15,519 bases of DNA from Nitrosopumilales archaeon (GTDB lineage Archaea > Thermoproteota > Nitrososphaeria > Nitrososphaerales > Nitrosopumilaceae), in the NCBI GenBank assembly GCA_025350175.1, contig JANXYF010000153.1, positions 1 through 15,519 on the forward strand, given 5' to 3'. The notes below the pieces were generated by a model. It was given only the letters and a program-made list of their open reading frames with translations. It did no database searches and was not told the origin of the DNA. Made by a program: the position numbers and the translations under genes. The first letter of the stretch is position 1. The number at the start of each line of letters is the position of its first letter. Shown here one piece after another: positions 1-6,415 of the stretch.

Positions 1-1542
1 ACTGTAAAACGATTCTATGATTCCAAGGTAAAACCAAAAAGTAAGACCGAAGAGCCAGGTAAACATCCGTACACCAGGGGAATTCATCCTGGAATGTACA
101 GAGATAGATTATGGACAATGCGACAATACACTGGTTTTGGAACTGCCGAGCAGACAAATCAACGATTCAAGTATCTTCTTGAAAGAGGTCAGACGGGCCT
201 TTCCATGGCATTTGACTTGCCAACTCAGATAGGATATGATGCCGATGACTCTCATGCAGAAGGTGAGATAGGTAAGGTGGGCGTATCAATTACATCGCTT
301 AAAGACATGATGAAATGCTTTAACGGAATTCCGCTTGACAAGGTTAGCACTTCTATGACAATAAATTCTACAGCTTCGACGTTGCTTGCATTATACATTG
401 CAGCAGGTGAATCACAAGGTGTTGACAGTAAACAACTCCGAGGTACAACTCAAAATGATATACTAAAAGAATACATTGCAAGAAATACGTACATCTATCC
501 ACCGCGTCCATCTATGAGATTGATTGGTGACATGATTGAATATTGCTCAAAGAAAGTTCCTCAGTGGTATCCAATATCGATATCTGGATATCATATGCGT
601 GAAGCAGGATGCAATGCAGTACAAGAAGTTGCATTTACGCTTGCAAATGCAATAGAATACATCGAGACATGTGTTGACCGAGGATTGAAAATTGATTCAT
701 TTGCACCAAGACTATCTTTCTTCTTTTGCTGTACTAGTGAATTCTTGGAAGAGATTGCAAAGTTTAGAGCTGCACGAAGAATTTATGCCAAGATACTAAA
801 AGACAGATTCCACGCAAAAGACAAAAGATCTATTCAGCTAAAATTCCATGTCCAAACAAGTGGAGAATCTCTTACTGCACAACAGCCAGACAATAATATT
901 GTTCGTGTTGCAATGCAATCTATGGCAGCTGTACTTGGTGGATGCCAATCACTTCACACTAATTCAAAAGATGAAGCACTGGCTTTACCTACTGAAGCCG
1001 CAGTCAAGATTGCTCTAAGAACTCAGCAGATAGTTGGACATGAAAGTGGAATTACAAAGACTGTAGACCCACTTGCCGGTTCATACTATGTAGAGCAACT
1101 GACTGACACTATAGAAGCAGAGGCAAACAAGTATCTGAAAAAAATTGACCGAATGGGGGGCTCTCTTGTTGGAATTGAACGTGGATTCTTCCAATCTGAG
1201 ATTAGACAAAATGCTTATCGTCTTAAGAAAGAGATTGACGGAGGAGAGAGAGTCATAGTTGGTGTCAATAAGTTCACAGACTCGACAAAAGAAAAACTAG
1301 ACATTATGAAAATAGATGGTAGTATCCAAACACAGCAAGTACAGCATCTAAAAGAACTTCGTAGTACACGTGATAATGCCAAAGTTGAATCCGCGCTTGA
1401 AAAGATGAAGAATGCTGCTGACAAGGATGAAAATCTAATGCCGTACATCTTGGATGCAGTAAAAAGTTATGCTACTTTGGGAGAGATTAGTAACACATTC
1501 AGAGAAGTCTTTGGAATTTATCAACCAAAGGAGACATTCTAA
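1..1542 (+). CDS. mcmA: Methylmalonyl-CoA mutase, large (catalytic) subunit, 5'-truncated
   Basis: This is the catalytic TIM-barrel subunit of adenosylcobalamin-dependent methylmalonyl-CoA mutase, which interconverts (R)-methylmalonyl-CoA and succinyl-CoA. The frame is open from base 1, so the ATG at 94 is internal: upstream codons read KHPYTRGIHPGMYRDRLW, the family's conserved entry region. 513 residues are visible and probably about 40-50 N-terminal residues are missing. Recognisable blocks are GFGTAEQTNQR, GLSMAFDLPTQIGYD, GTTQNDILKEY, SISGYHMREAG and DPLAGSYYVEQLT. The Tyr of RQY (codon 127-129) and the Arg of ARNTYIYPP (codon 481-483) match the residues that, as I recall, separate methylmalonyl-CoA mutases from isobutyryl-CoA mutases (Phe and Gln there). 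The protein ends after FREVFGIYQP without a cobalamin-binding domain, so a separate small subunit must be encoded outside the window. The epimerase follows directly. In Thaumarchaeota this step belongs to the 3-hydroxypropionate/4-hydroxybutyrate CO2-fixation cycle. Confidence 0.95.
   Translation, partial: TVKRFYDSKVKPKSKTEEPGKHPYTRGIHPGMYRDRLWTMRQYTGFGTAEQTNQRFKYLLERGQTGLSMAFDLPTQIGYDADDSHAEGEIGKVGVSITSLKDMMKCFNGIPLDKVSTSMTINSTASTLLALYIAAGESQGVDSKQLRGTTQNDILKEYIARNTYIYPPRPSMRLIGDMIEYCSKKVPQWYPISISGYHMREAGCNAVQEVAFTLANAIEYIETCVDRGLKIDSFAPRLSFFFCCTSEFLEEIAKFRAARRIYAKILKDRFHAKDKRSIQLKFHVQTSGESLTAQQPDNNIVRVAMQSMAAVLGGCQSLHTNSKDEALALPTEAAVKIALRTQQIVGHESGITKTVDPLAGSYYVEQLTDTIEAEANKYLKKIDRMGGSLVGIERGFFQSEIRQNAYRLKKEIDGGERVIVGVNKFTDSTKEKLDIMKIDGSIQTQQVQHLKELRSTRDNAKVESALEKMKNAADKDENLMPYILDAVKSYATLGEISNTFREVFGIYQPKETF
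1530..1533 (+). promoter_or_regulatory. Shine-Dalgarno site of mce
   Basis: GGAG lies within the last codons of the mutase gene, ten bases before the ATG at 1544. It supports that start over the longer open frame beginning at 1469. Confidence 0.6.
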
Positions 1543-1543
1543 A

Positions 1544-1939
1544 ATGCGAATAGATCATATTGCAATTGCAGTAAATAATCTAGATGACGCTGTAAAAGAA
1601 TACCAAGCGGTACTTGGAATCCACGAAGTAGAATTTGAGACAGTGGAAACAGAAGGAGTCAGAGTTGCAATTCTTCACCTTGACAATTCTAGAATTGAAT
1701 TAATGGAGGCAACAAAGGAGACAAGCCCAATTAAAAAATTCCTTGCAACTAAAGGGGAAGGGTTACATCACATTGCACTTGAAACTGATGGCATAGATGG
1801 CGAAGTAAACAGAATGAAAGAATGTGGAATAAAATTTTTGGGAGATGTAAGACCAGGTTCAAGAGGCACTAAAATAACATTCATTCACCCAAAATCATTA
1901 CATGGTGTATTGGCAGAGCTTTGCTCTCATCCACAATAG
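1544..1939 (+). CDS. mce: Methylmalonyl-CoA epimerase (VOC/glyoxalase fold)
   Basis: This 131-residue protein epimerises (S)- and (R)-methylmalonyl-CoA, feeding the mutase encoded just upstream. It is a vicinal-oxygen-chelate (glyoxalase-fold) protein of normal family length. Likely metal ligands are His5 (MRIDHIAIAV), Glu52 (RIELME), His76 (GEGLHHIALE) and Glu125 (GVLAEL), by analogy with the bacterial enzyme; these assignments come from motif matching. The frame is open further upstream to 1469, but the ATG at 1544 is chosen because the protein then starts exactly at the first beta strand. It also follows the mutase stop by one base and has a GGAG Shine-Dalgarno at 1530-1533, ten bases upstream. 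The gene is translationally coupled to the mutase and converges on the HTH-CBS gene with only four bases between the two stop codons. Confidence 0.95.
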   Translation: MRIDHIAIAVNNLDDAVKEYQAVLGIHEVEFETVETEGVRVAILHLDNSRIELMEATKETSPIKKFLATKGEGLHHIALETDGIDGEVNRMKECGIKFLGDVRPGSRGTKITFIHPKSLHGVLAELCSHPQ

Positions 1940-1943
1940 AATT

Positions 1944-2498
1944 CTAATCTACAAGCTTTAGAGTATCTGATGCAGTAATTATTCCTACAATCTTACTTTG
2001 TTTTGACACTAGAACACATTTTGAATATCTAATTAATGATACAAGTGTCTTGACTGGAGTGTTATGATCTACAATCGGAGGTCGTGCATCCATTATCTCA
2101 ACTAATTTGATCTTTTTTCGTTCAGTCTCATCACTATCCACAATGTGTCTTACAATGCCGTCTTCTGTAATGACGCCTACTACTTCAGGTCCATCAAAGA
2201 TTGGTATCTGACTAATGGATAATTCTTGCATTTTTTTTATTGCATCCTGCAATGAATCATTTGCTTTGAGTTTGGCAATATCTTTACTACAGATATCTCC
2301 TGCCTTTGTTGATGATTGACTGTCAAGTGACCACAATACTTCAAATATTTTTCTTGCAGTAGAATAACTTGGCTGACATCTTCCAGACTCGATTTGATTT
2401 ATCATTGATGTACTTACTCCTGTTAGAGATGCAAGTTTTTGCTGAGTCAGCCCAATCTTCATTCTTGCTTGCTTTATTGATTCAAGTCTTGGAAGCAT
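1944..2498 (-). CDS. HTH (XRE-type) transcriptional regulator with tandem CBS domains
   Basis: This 184-residue protein has an N-terminal helix-turn-helix of the XRE/Cro type (about residues 5-55, including GLTQQKLASLTGVSTSMINQ and PSYSTARKIF). Two CBS motifs follow (about 66-120 and 132-184, each ending in a VVGVITEDG- or IVGIITASD-like strand). The architecture is a familiar archaeal one in which the CBS pair (a Bateman module) probably senses an adenine nucleotide or another small ligand and modulates DNA binding. Ligand and target genes cannot be told from the sequence. The ATG start gives the usual short N-terminus MLPRLESIKQARMKIGLTQ. The gene lies convergent to mce and downstream of mscL on the same strand, separated by 83 bases that hold a possible terminator of mscL and a weak TATA-like sequence. 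Confidence 0.9.
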   Translation of the reverse strand: MLPRLESIKQARMKIGLTQQKLASLTGVSTSMINQIESGRCQPSYSTARKIFEVLWSLDSQSSTKAGDICSKDIAKLKANDSLQDAIKKMQELSISQIPIFDGPEVVGVITEDGIVRHIVDSDETERKKIKLVEIMDARPPIVDHNTPVKTLVSLIRYSKCVLVSKQSKIVGIITASDTLKLVD

Positions 2499-2520
2499 TA
2501 TGCGAATGAAATGTCTGGTT

Positions 2521-2530
2521 CAATATTTCA
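2521..2530 (-). promoter_or_regulatory. Weak TATA-like box of the HTH-CBS gene
   Basis: On the minus strand the sequence TGAAATATTG is centred about 27 bases before the ATG at 2498, the spacing seen for other genes here. The match to a TATA box is modest. Confidence 0.3.
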
Positions 2531-2563
2531 GTGTTCTTTAATGAATGAATGTGGAATGGAATG

Positions 2564-2594
2564 AAAAAAATTGCGTAAGGGCTACTTCAAGCCC
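2564..2594 (-). terminator. Hairpin plus T-tract at the end of mscL
   Basis: Read on the minus strand, GGGCT (2594-2590) and AGCCC (2583-2579) form a 5-bp stem with a 6-base loop that includes the mscL stop codon. Nine bases later there is a run of seven T (2570-2564). This resembles an intrinsic terminator. Archaea often need only the T-tract, so the stem may be incidental. Confidence 0.45.
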
Positions 2595-2974
2595 GTCTTT
2601 CGTGCAAATTTTGCTATAACGAAGATTACCATGGAAATTATAAGAAAATCAATTACCACTCCTACAAAATCTCCTATTCCAAAATTCATTCCATTTCCTA
2701 TTGGTAAGGTGATGATGGCTTTTCGCCAGTCTCCGCCCTCTATTAATGCGCCAGGAACTGGCATGATGAGATCTTGTACTAGAGCTGTAACGACTTTTCC
2801 AATTGCCGTTCCCATGATGAAACCTATTGCTAACCCCATAACTCCTGCCTTTCCAATAAAGTCTCTAAATTCTGCAATGAGACCTTTTGGCTCTGGTGCT
2901 GGGGGTACAGCTTTAGGAGTAACTGCCTCTCTGATCTTCTTTAGCTCTTCAAGTATGTCATTTTCTAAGACCAT
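2582..2974 (-). CDS. mscL: MscL-type large-conductance mechanosensitive channel
   Basis: This 130-residue membrane protein is of the MscL family, a homopentameric channel that opens under membrane tension to release solutes on hypo-osmotic shock. The diagnostic N-terminal half is clear: FRDFIGKAGVMGLAIGFIMG, then TAIGKVVTALVQDLIMP (first transmembrane helix, roughly residues 43-70). An extracellular loop follows, then a second helix (about 103-122). Two features are unusual. About 33 residues precede the usual amphipathic start, comprising a charged helix (residues 3-17) and a Pro/Ala-rich linker (20-30). The protein also stops a few residues after the second helix (AKFARKTGLK), so the cytoplasmic C-terminal helix of bacterial MscL is missing. 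The start is supported by a TATA-like box centred 25-26 bases upstream. It sits between tpiA and the HTH-CBS gene as its own transcript. Confidence 0.88.
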   Translation of the reverse strand: MVLENDILEELKKIREAVTPKAVPPAPEPKGLIAEFRDFIGKAGVMGLAIGFIMGTAIGKVVTALVQDLIMPVPGALIEGGDWRKAIITLPIGNGMNFGIGDFVGVVIDFLIISMVIFVIAKFARKTGLK

Positions 2975-2995
2975 GCATTACAATTGCTAGTACGG

Positions 2996-3003
2996 GTATA
3001 TCA
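2996..3003 (-). promoter_or_regulatory. TATA-like box of mscL
   Basis: TGATATAC on the minus strand is centred about 25-26 bases before the ATG at 2974, giving an essentially leaderless transcript. It lies just beyond the T-tract that ends tpiA. Confidence 0.5.
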
Positions 3004-3009
3004 TCTATA

Positions 3010-3021
3010 CAAAAAAACAAA
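3010..3021 (-). terminator. T-rich terminator of tpiA
   Basis: Immediately after the tpiA stop codon (TGA at 3024-3022) the minus strand reads TTTGTTTTTTTG, the oligo-T type of archaeal termination signal. Confidence 0.5.
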
Positions 3022-3684
3022 TCATTTTCTGGTAAATGCCATTGCAAATTCTTCTATTGTTTTTTCCCAATTCTTGGCCTTTACTATTCCACTTGCAACA
3101 AGTATGCCTTTTGCACCAAGCTCCAGTGCTCGTGACACATCTTGGCCTGAAACAATTCCTGCCCCGCATAATAGTTGGGTAGAATTATTTGCTTTTTTTA
3201 CTGCCTTGACTGACTCTGTGATGATTTCAGGTTTTTCTTTAGAGACTGCTTTTCCACTACCTATGAGCTCTGGCGGTTCTATTGCAATAAAGTCAGGATT
3301 TAGTTTAGCATACATCCATGCCTCATTTACATCTTGGACACACACAACTGATGTCATATTTAATTCTCTTAGTCTGACAACTAGATCTTCAATTTCATTT
3401 GATGGTATACGGTGTTCACTATGGTTTATCAGAGAACCTGCAACTCTTGATTTTTTTACAATCTCGGGAATGACAAATCCTGTTGTACTGCCTGCTTTTG
3501 AATTATCAAGATGTTGAGCAAATACGTCTGAGGAAACTCTGGTAACTTCTGACATGAGGTGTTGAGGAGGACATACTGGAATTCTTAGTTTATATTTTCT
3601 TGCAATCTTTGAAGCACTCTTTGCTAAACGCAGAGATTTTGAACCTGCAATCTCATCATAATTTTTAAAGTTGATGATAAACAA
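3022..3684 (-). CDS. tpiA: Triosephosphate isomerase, archaeal short type
   Basis: This 220-residue enzyme interconverts dihydroxyacetone phosphate and glyceraldehyde-3-phosphate in gluconeogenesis and glycolysis. Its length fits the compact archaeal (usually tetrameric) form rather than the roughly 250-residue bacterial/eukaryal form. Visible catalytic elements are Asn5 and Lys7 (IINFKNY), His88 (SLINHSEHR) and Glu136 (AIEPPELIGSG, loop 6). Phosphate-binding glycines lie in CGAGI (from 173) and VASG (from 196). The start codon is TTG at 3684-3682: it places the first strand MFIINFKNY as in homologues, and the frame has a TAA seven codons upstream with no ATG between. The gene is divergent from the CGCGG-tail protein, with 83 bases between their starts, and a T-rich signal follows it. 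Confidence 0.95.
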   Translation of the reverse strand: MFIINFKNYDEIAGSKSLRLAKSASKIARKYKLRIPVCPPQHLMSEVTRVSSDVFAQHLDNSKAGSTTGFVIPEIVKKSRVAGSLINHSEHRIPSNEIEDLVVRLRELNMTSVVCVQDVNEAWMYAKLNPDFIAIEPPELIGSGKAVSKEKPEIITESVKAVKKANNSTQLLCGAGIVSGQDVSRALELGAKGILVASGIVKAKNWEKTIEEFAMAFTRK

Positions 3685-3714
3685 ATTATTTTCAAAAAAA
3701 TCTTACAGTTGCCC

Positions 3715-3720
3715 ATATAT
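3715..3720 (-). promoter_or_regulatory. TATA-like box of tpiA
   Basis: GATATATGG-like sequence on the minus strand (core ATATAT) is centred about 33 bases before the TTG start, implying a leader of only a few bases. Confidence 0.4.
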
Positions 3721-3737
3721 CAAGAGATCTTAGAAAA

Positions 3738-3745
3738 TTATTATA
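3738..3745 (+). promoter_or_regulatory. TATA box of the CGCGG-tail gene
   Basis: TTATTATA is centred 26-27 bases before the ATG at 3768, the canonical distance for a leaderless archaeal transcript. It sits in the 83-base divergent region shared with tpiA. Confidence 0.55.
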
Positions 3746-3767
3746 CTGACTATACATTAAATGTTCT

Positions 3768-4061
3768 ATGCCGTTATCGGAAAGGACACTTGCTTTACTA
3801 ACTCCTCTCAAATCTATTGATGATACAATCATTGGAAGTGAGCAAGATGATTTGATTCGAGATATATTCAAAAAAATTCTATCAAGTGGTGATAGTTATA
3901 AAATAGATGAGATAGAAAATTGGCTTGATAATAGGCAAAAAATCAATCCTGTAATTGCTGAGAGGATTCTAAATGTGGCACATTATCAAAAAGCAAAATT
4001 TGATGCTAAAAACCCATTAAAAATGGCAGATGATAGTTGTGGCTGCGGCGGAGATTGTTAA
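3768..4061 (+). CDS. Small hypothetical protein with C-terminal CGCGG cysteine tail
   Basis: I do not recognise this 97-residue protein. Most of it looks helical, soluble and charged (residues 1-85), with no signal peptide or membrane segment. The last ten residues, DDSCGCGGDC, hold all three cysteines in a flexible glycine-rich tail that could bind a metal or be a modification site. A class of putative radical-SAM-modified archaeal peptides is named for a CGCGG motif, but no radical-SAM gene lies in this window, so that link is only a possibility. The ATG at 3768 is supported by a TATA box at the leaderless distance. The gene ends exactly where the convergent rpl40e gene ends: its stop occupies 4059-4061 and the rpl40e stop 4062-4064. 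Confidence 0.75.
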   Translation: MPLSERTLALLTPLKSIDDTIIGSEQDDLIRDIFKKILSSGDSYKIDEIENWLDNRQKINPVIAERILNVAHYQKAKFDAKNPLKMADDSCGCGGDC

Positions 4062-4229
4062 TTACTTTTTAATTCCAAGTGTTCTATTCTTTAGTCTAAG
4101 GTATATGTTGTGACACTTTCTACACCTTGTTGCACTAATTGGGTTTTTGGCACCACATGAAAAACAGACTTTGAAGTGAAGCCTAGCCTTCTGTGCTATA
4201 GCTTTTTTTAGTGGATCGGTAATAGGCAT
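4062..4229 (-). CDS. rpl40e: 50S ribosomal protein L40e
   Basis: This is a 55-residue zinc-ribbon protein of the archaeal/eukaryal large ribosomal subunit. It starts MPITDPLKKAIAQKARLHFK and carries two CxxC knuckles, Cys22/Cys25 (VCFSCGAKNP) and Cys36/Cys39 (RCRKCHN), followed by the basic LRLKNR end typical of L40e. The ATG at 4229 lies 22 bases after the sucD stop. A GGAG Shine-Dalgarno at 4242-4239 is nine bases upstream, and no TATA box is seen in the gap. It is therefore probably translated from the sucC-sucD transcript. Its stop codon abuts that of the convergent CGCGG-tail gene. Confidence 0.93.
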   Translation of the reverse strand: MPITDPLKKAIAQKARLHFKVCFSCGAKNPISATRCRKCHNIYLRLKNRTLGIKK

Positions 4230-4238
4230 TTTCTATTT

Positions 4239-4242
4239 CTCC
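4239..4242 (-). promoter_or_regulatory. Shine-Dalgarno site of rpl40e
   Basis: GGAG on the minus strand lies nine bases before the rpl40e ATG, in the 22-base gap after sucD. A three-codon minimal frame (ATG GAG AAA TAG) overlaps it. Confidence 0.5.
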
Positions 4243-4251
4243 ATTTTCCTG

Positions 4252-5172
4252 CTATTTGATTCTACCTTTTCCAAGCTTTCCTGCAAGAAGCATGGGTATC
4301 TCGGCAGGTCTCTTGGCAACTGGTACATTTGCCTTGGTGTACATGGATACTTTGGATTCTGCAGAACCATAATTTCCGTATACTATGGCACCTGCATGAC
4401 CCATTCTCTTTTCTTTTGGCGCTGCTCTTCCAGCAATATATGCGACCACTGGTTTGTCAAATTTAGTATCAATGATATGCTGTGCTAGCATCTCTTCTGC
4501 ATCTCCTCCAATTTCTCCAACTACAATAACTCCGTCTATGTTTGCACCGTTTCTTATGGTATCAAATGCTTCAATTAACGGAGTTCCATTGATTGGATCT
4601 CCTCCAATTCCCAAGCATATGCTTTGACCAAAATTTGCAACTGAAAGATTATGTGATGATTCATACATCAAAGTACCACTTCTGGATATGACTGCAATTC
4701 TACCTGGCTTGAAAGGAGACGCTGGCATGATTCCTATTTTCATTATTCCAGGAATGATGATTCCTGGTGTGTTTGGACCAATTACTATGGCGTCTTTTTT
4801 CTTTGCTAGTTCTACTATTGCTAGTGCGTCTTTTACAGGGACATGTTCTGGTATTGCAATTAGTAATTTGACTCCTGCCTCTAATGCATCCTTTGCGGCA
4901 GAAAGAAAGAATTTTGCTGGTACAAATATTATTGAAATCTTGGCACCAGTTGCACCAACAGCTTCGTTCATTGTTTCATAAATTGGCACTCCTTCCAATT
5001 TTTGTCCACCTTTACCTGGTGTTACTCCAGCTACAATGTTTGTACCATAAGCTAACATTTGCTGTGTATGAAACGCACCAAACTTGCCTGTAATTCCTTG
5101 TACTATGACAGATTTTTTTTGGTAATCCTTGTCACCCTCTTTTCCAATTAATATTTCGTAAAGATCAACCAT
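4252..5172 (-). CDS. sucD: Succinyl-CoA ligase (ADP/GDP-forming), alpha subunit
   Basis: The alpha subunit binds CoA and carries the phospho-histidine intermediate in the reversible reaction succinate + CoA + NTP = succinyl-CoA + NDP + Pi. The 306-residue sequence shows the CoA-binding Rossmann start (VIVQGITGKFGAFHTQQML, residues 22-40), the GPNTPGII segment (132-139), the SRSGTLMYE segment (163-171) and the active-site histidine His259 (KRMGHAGAIV). The N-terminus is about 15 residues longer than in E. coli, and no other in-frame start fits. The ATG overlaps the end of sucC by eight bases (5165-5172), which indicates translational coupling. It could process a related acyl-CoA, but the sequence is close to canonical SucD and differs from the fused acyl-CoA synthetases of the 3HP/4HB cycle. 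Confidence 0.95.
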   Translation of the reverse strand: MVDLYEILIGKEGDKDYQKKSVIVQGITGKFGAFHTQQMLAYGTNIVAGVTPGKGGQKLEGVPIYETMNEAVGATGAKISIIFVPAKFFLSAAKDALEAGVKLLIAIPEHVPVKDALAIVELAKKKDAIVIGPNTPGIIIPGIMKIGIMPASPFKPGRIAVISRSGTLMYESSHNLSVANFGQSICLGIGGDPINGTPLIEAFDTIRNGANIDGVIVVGEIGGDAEEMLAQHIIDTKFDKPVVAYIAGRAAPKEKRMGHAGAIVYGNYGSAESKVSMYTKANVPVAKRPAEIPMLLAGKLGKGRIK

Positions 5173-6277
5173 TTTTATTCATCTCAATTACTGCTGCATT
5201 TATTGCTTCTTCAATTGTGTCAAACATCTTTGTTCTAGAACCTTTTAGCAATTCTTTTGACTTGTCTGCCTCTGCACCTGACATTCTTGCAAATACTGGA
5301 AGATCAATTACCTTATCTTCATATGCTTTGATAAATGCCATTGCAACTGTTGTTGTCTTGACAATTCCACCGTAGAGATTTACTAAAATTCCTTTTACCT
5401 TTTTCATTTTACTAATCAGAGTTAGTGCTTCGTATACTGTCTCAGTAGTTGCACCTCCTCCCACATCTAAAAAGCAAGCAGGTTTTCCGCCATTATCTGA
5501 TAGCATGTCTAGGGTGGACATTACTAAGCCTGCTCCGTTTCCTACTACTGCAATATTTCCCTCAAGTTCCACAAGTGAAAAACCGCTTTTTTCTGCCCTC
5601 TCTTCAAGTTCTGAGACTTCTTGGAATTTGCGTAATTCATCGTGTCTGAACATTGCATTGTCGTCTATGATGACTTTGCCATCTAATGCCACAACTGAAT
5701 CATCCCCTAGTATTGCAAGAGGATTAATCTCTGCAAGCTCTGCCTCTTTTTCAACTGTGATTTTTGCTAATTTTTGTAAAATATCTATAAACTGGGTTAA
5801 GGCCTTGTCTTTTAATCCCATTTGCTTTCCTACTTCTTCTGCAGTCTTTGCATCCACATTTCCTAGTCCTACTTCGTGTATTATCTGATTTTTAACAGAC
5901 TCGATTTCAACACCGCCCTCTGCAGATGCTATTATTGTATAACATCTCTTACCTCGATTCAAAAACAATGAAAGATAAAGTTCTTTTTTGATATCTGCCA
6001 TTCTTTCAAGTAAAATTGCCTTTGTCTTTTCTCCCTTGACAACCTTTTGCATAATATCTGGATATTTTAGCTCAAACTCATCTGCATTTTGGCATTTCTG
6101 AATTGCTCCAGCCTTTCCTCTTCCTCCTACTGCCATCTGAGCTTTAATTACAAATGGAAAACCTAACACTACTGCATCCTTTCTGCCTTGTTCAATGTCT
6201 ACAGATGTAAGTCCTTTTGGAATTGGGATTCCATAGTCTGCAAACAATGACTTTGCTTGATACTCTAGTAGACGCAT
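5165..6277 (-). CDS. sucC: Succinyl-CoA ligase, beta subunit (ATP-grasp)
   Basis: The beta subunit binds nucleotide and succinate and hands phosphate to the alpha-subunit histidine. At 370 residues it is slightly shorter than E. coli SucC (388). It begins with the ATP-grasp signature MRLLEYQAKSLFADYGIPIP and contains KAQMAVGGRGKAG (nucleotide loop, residues 45-57). The C-terminal CoA-ligase domain shows NGAGLVMSTLDML, FLDVGGGAT and VNLYGGIVKTT. Preference for ATP or GTP cannot be read from the sequence. It is the first gene of a probable sucC-sucD-rpl40e transcript with a TATA box 27-28 bases before the ATG. Together with the mutase and epimerase it places succinyl-CoA metabolism within about 6 kb, linking CO2 fixation to the TCA-type reactions. 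Confidence 0.95.
   Translation of the reverse strand: MRLLEYQAKSLFADYGIPIPKGLTSVDIEQGRKDAVVLGFPFVIKAQMAVGGRGKAGAIQKCQNADEFELKYPDIMQKVVKGEKTKAILLERMADIKKELYLSLFLNRGKRCYTIIASAEGGVEIESVKNQIIHEVGLGNVDAKTAEEVGKQMGLKDKALTQFIDILQKLAKITVEKEAELAEINPLAILGDDSVVALDGKVIIDDNAMFRHDELRKFQEVSELEERAEKSGFSLVELEGNIAVVGNGAGLVMSTLDMLSDNGGKPACFLDVGGGATTETVYEALTLISKMKKVKGILVNLYGGIVKTTTVAMAFIKAYEDKVIDLPVFARMSGAEADKSKELLKGSRTKMFDTIEEAINAAVIEMNKNG
5179..5185 (-). promoter_or_regulatory. Shine-Dalgarno-like site of sucD
   Basis: GAGATGA on the minus strand, inside the end of sucC, lies six bases before the sucD ATG and differs by one base from GAGGTGA. Confidence 0.45.
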
Positions 6278-6299
6278 TGTGCTTTTTCATTTTTATGGT

Positions 6300-6309
6300 C
6301 TTTATAATC
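6300..6309 (-). promoter_or_regulatory. TATA box of the sucC-sucD-rpl40e transcript
   Basis: GATTATAAAG on the minus strand is centred 27-28 bases before the sucC ATG at 6277, consistent with a leaderless transcript. Confidence 0.6.
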
Positions 6310-6415
6310 TGTTTGATGTATTTGTTATTGATTAAATCATTATTTACTGTTAAATTAATTTCTGATCGCAAATTTACCATTTTGTTTCTTACACGGTATT
6401 TACAAATTTCCTAGT

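Noticed and set aside
1469..1543. Longer reading frame upstream of mce (start at 1469)
   Set aside because: It overlaps the mutase, adds residues unlike the family, and the ATG at 1544 has a Shine-Dalgarno and gives the normal N-terminus.
2571..3517. Two plus-strand open frames opposite mscL and tpiA
   Set aside because: They lie antisense to clear genes, lack promoters or ribosome sites, and their translations look like complements of the real proteins.
5505..5888. Plus-strand open frame opposite sucC
   Set aside because: It is a shadow of the conserved sucC frame with serine/phenylalanine-rich antisense composition.
6192..6380. Minus-strand 62-codon frame covering the start of sucC and its promoter
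   Set aside because: It overlaps the sucC start in another frame and spans the TATA box; its AT-rich composition explains the open frame.
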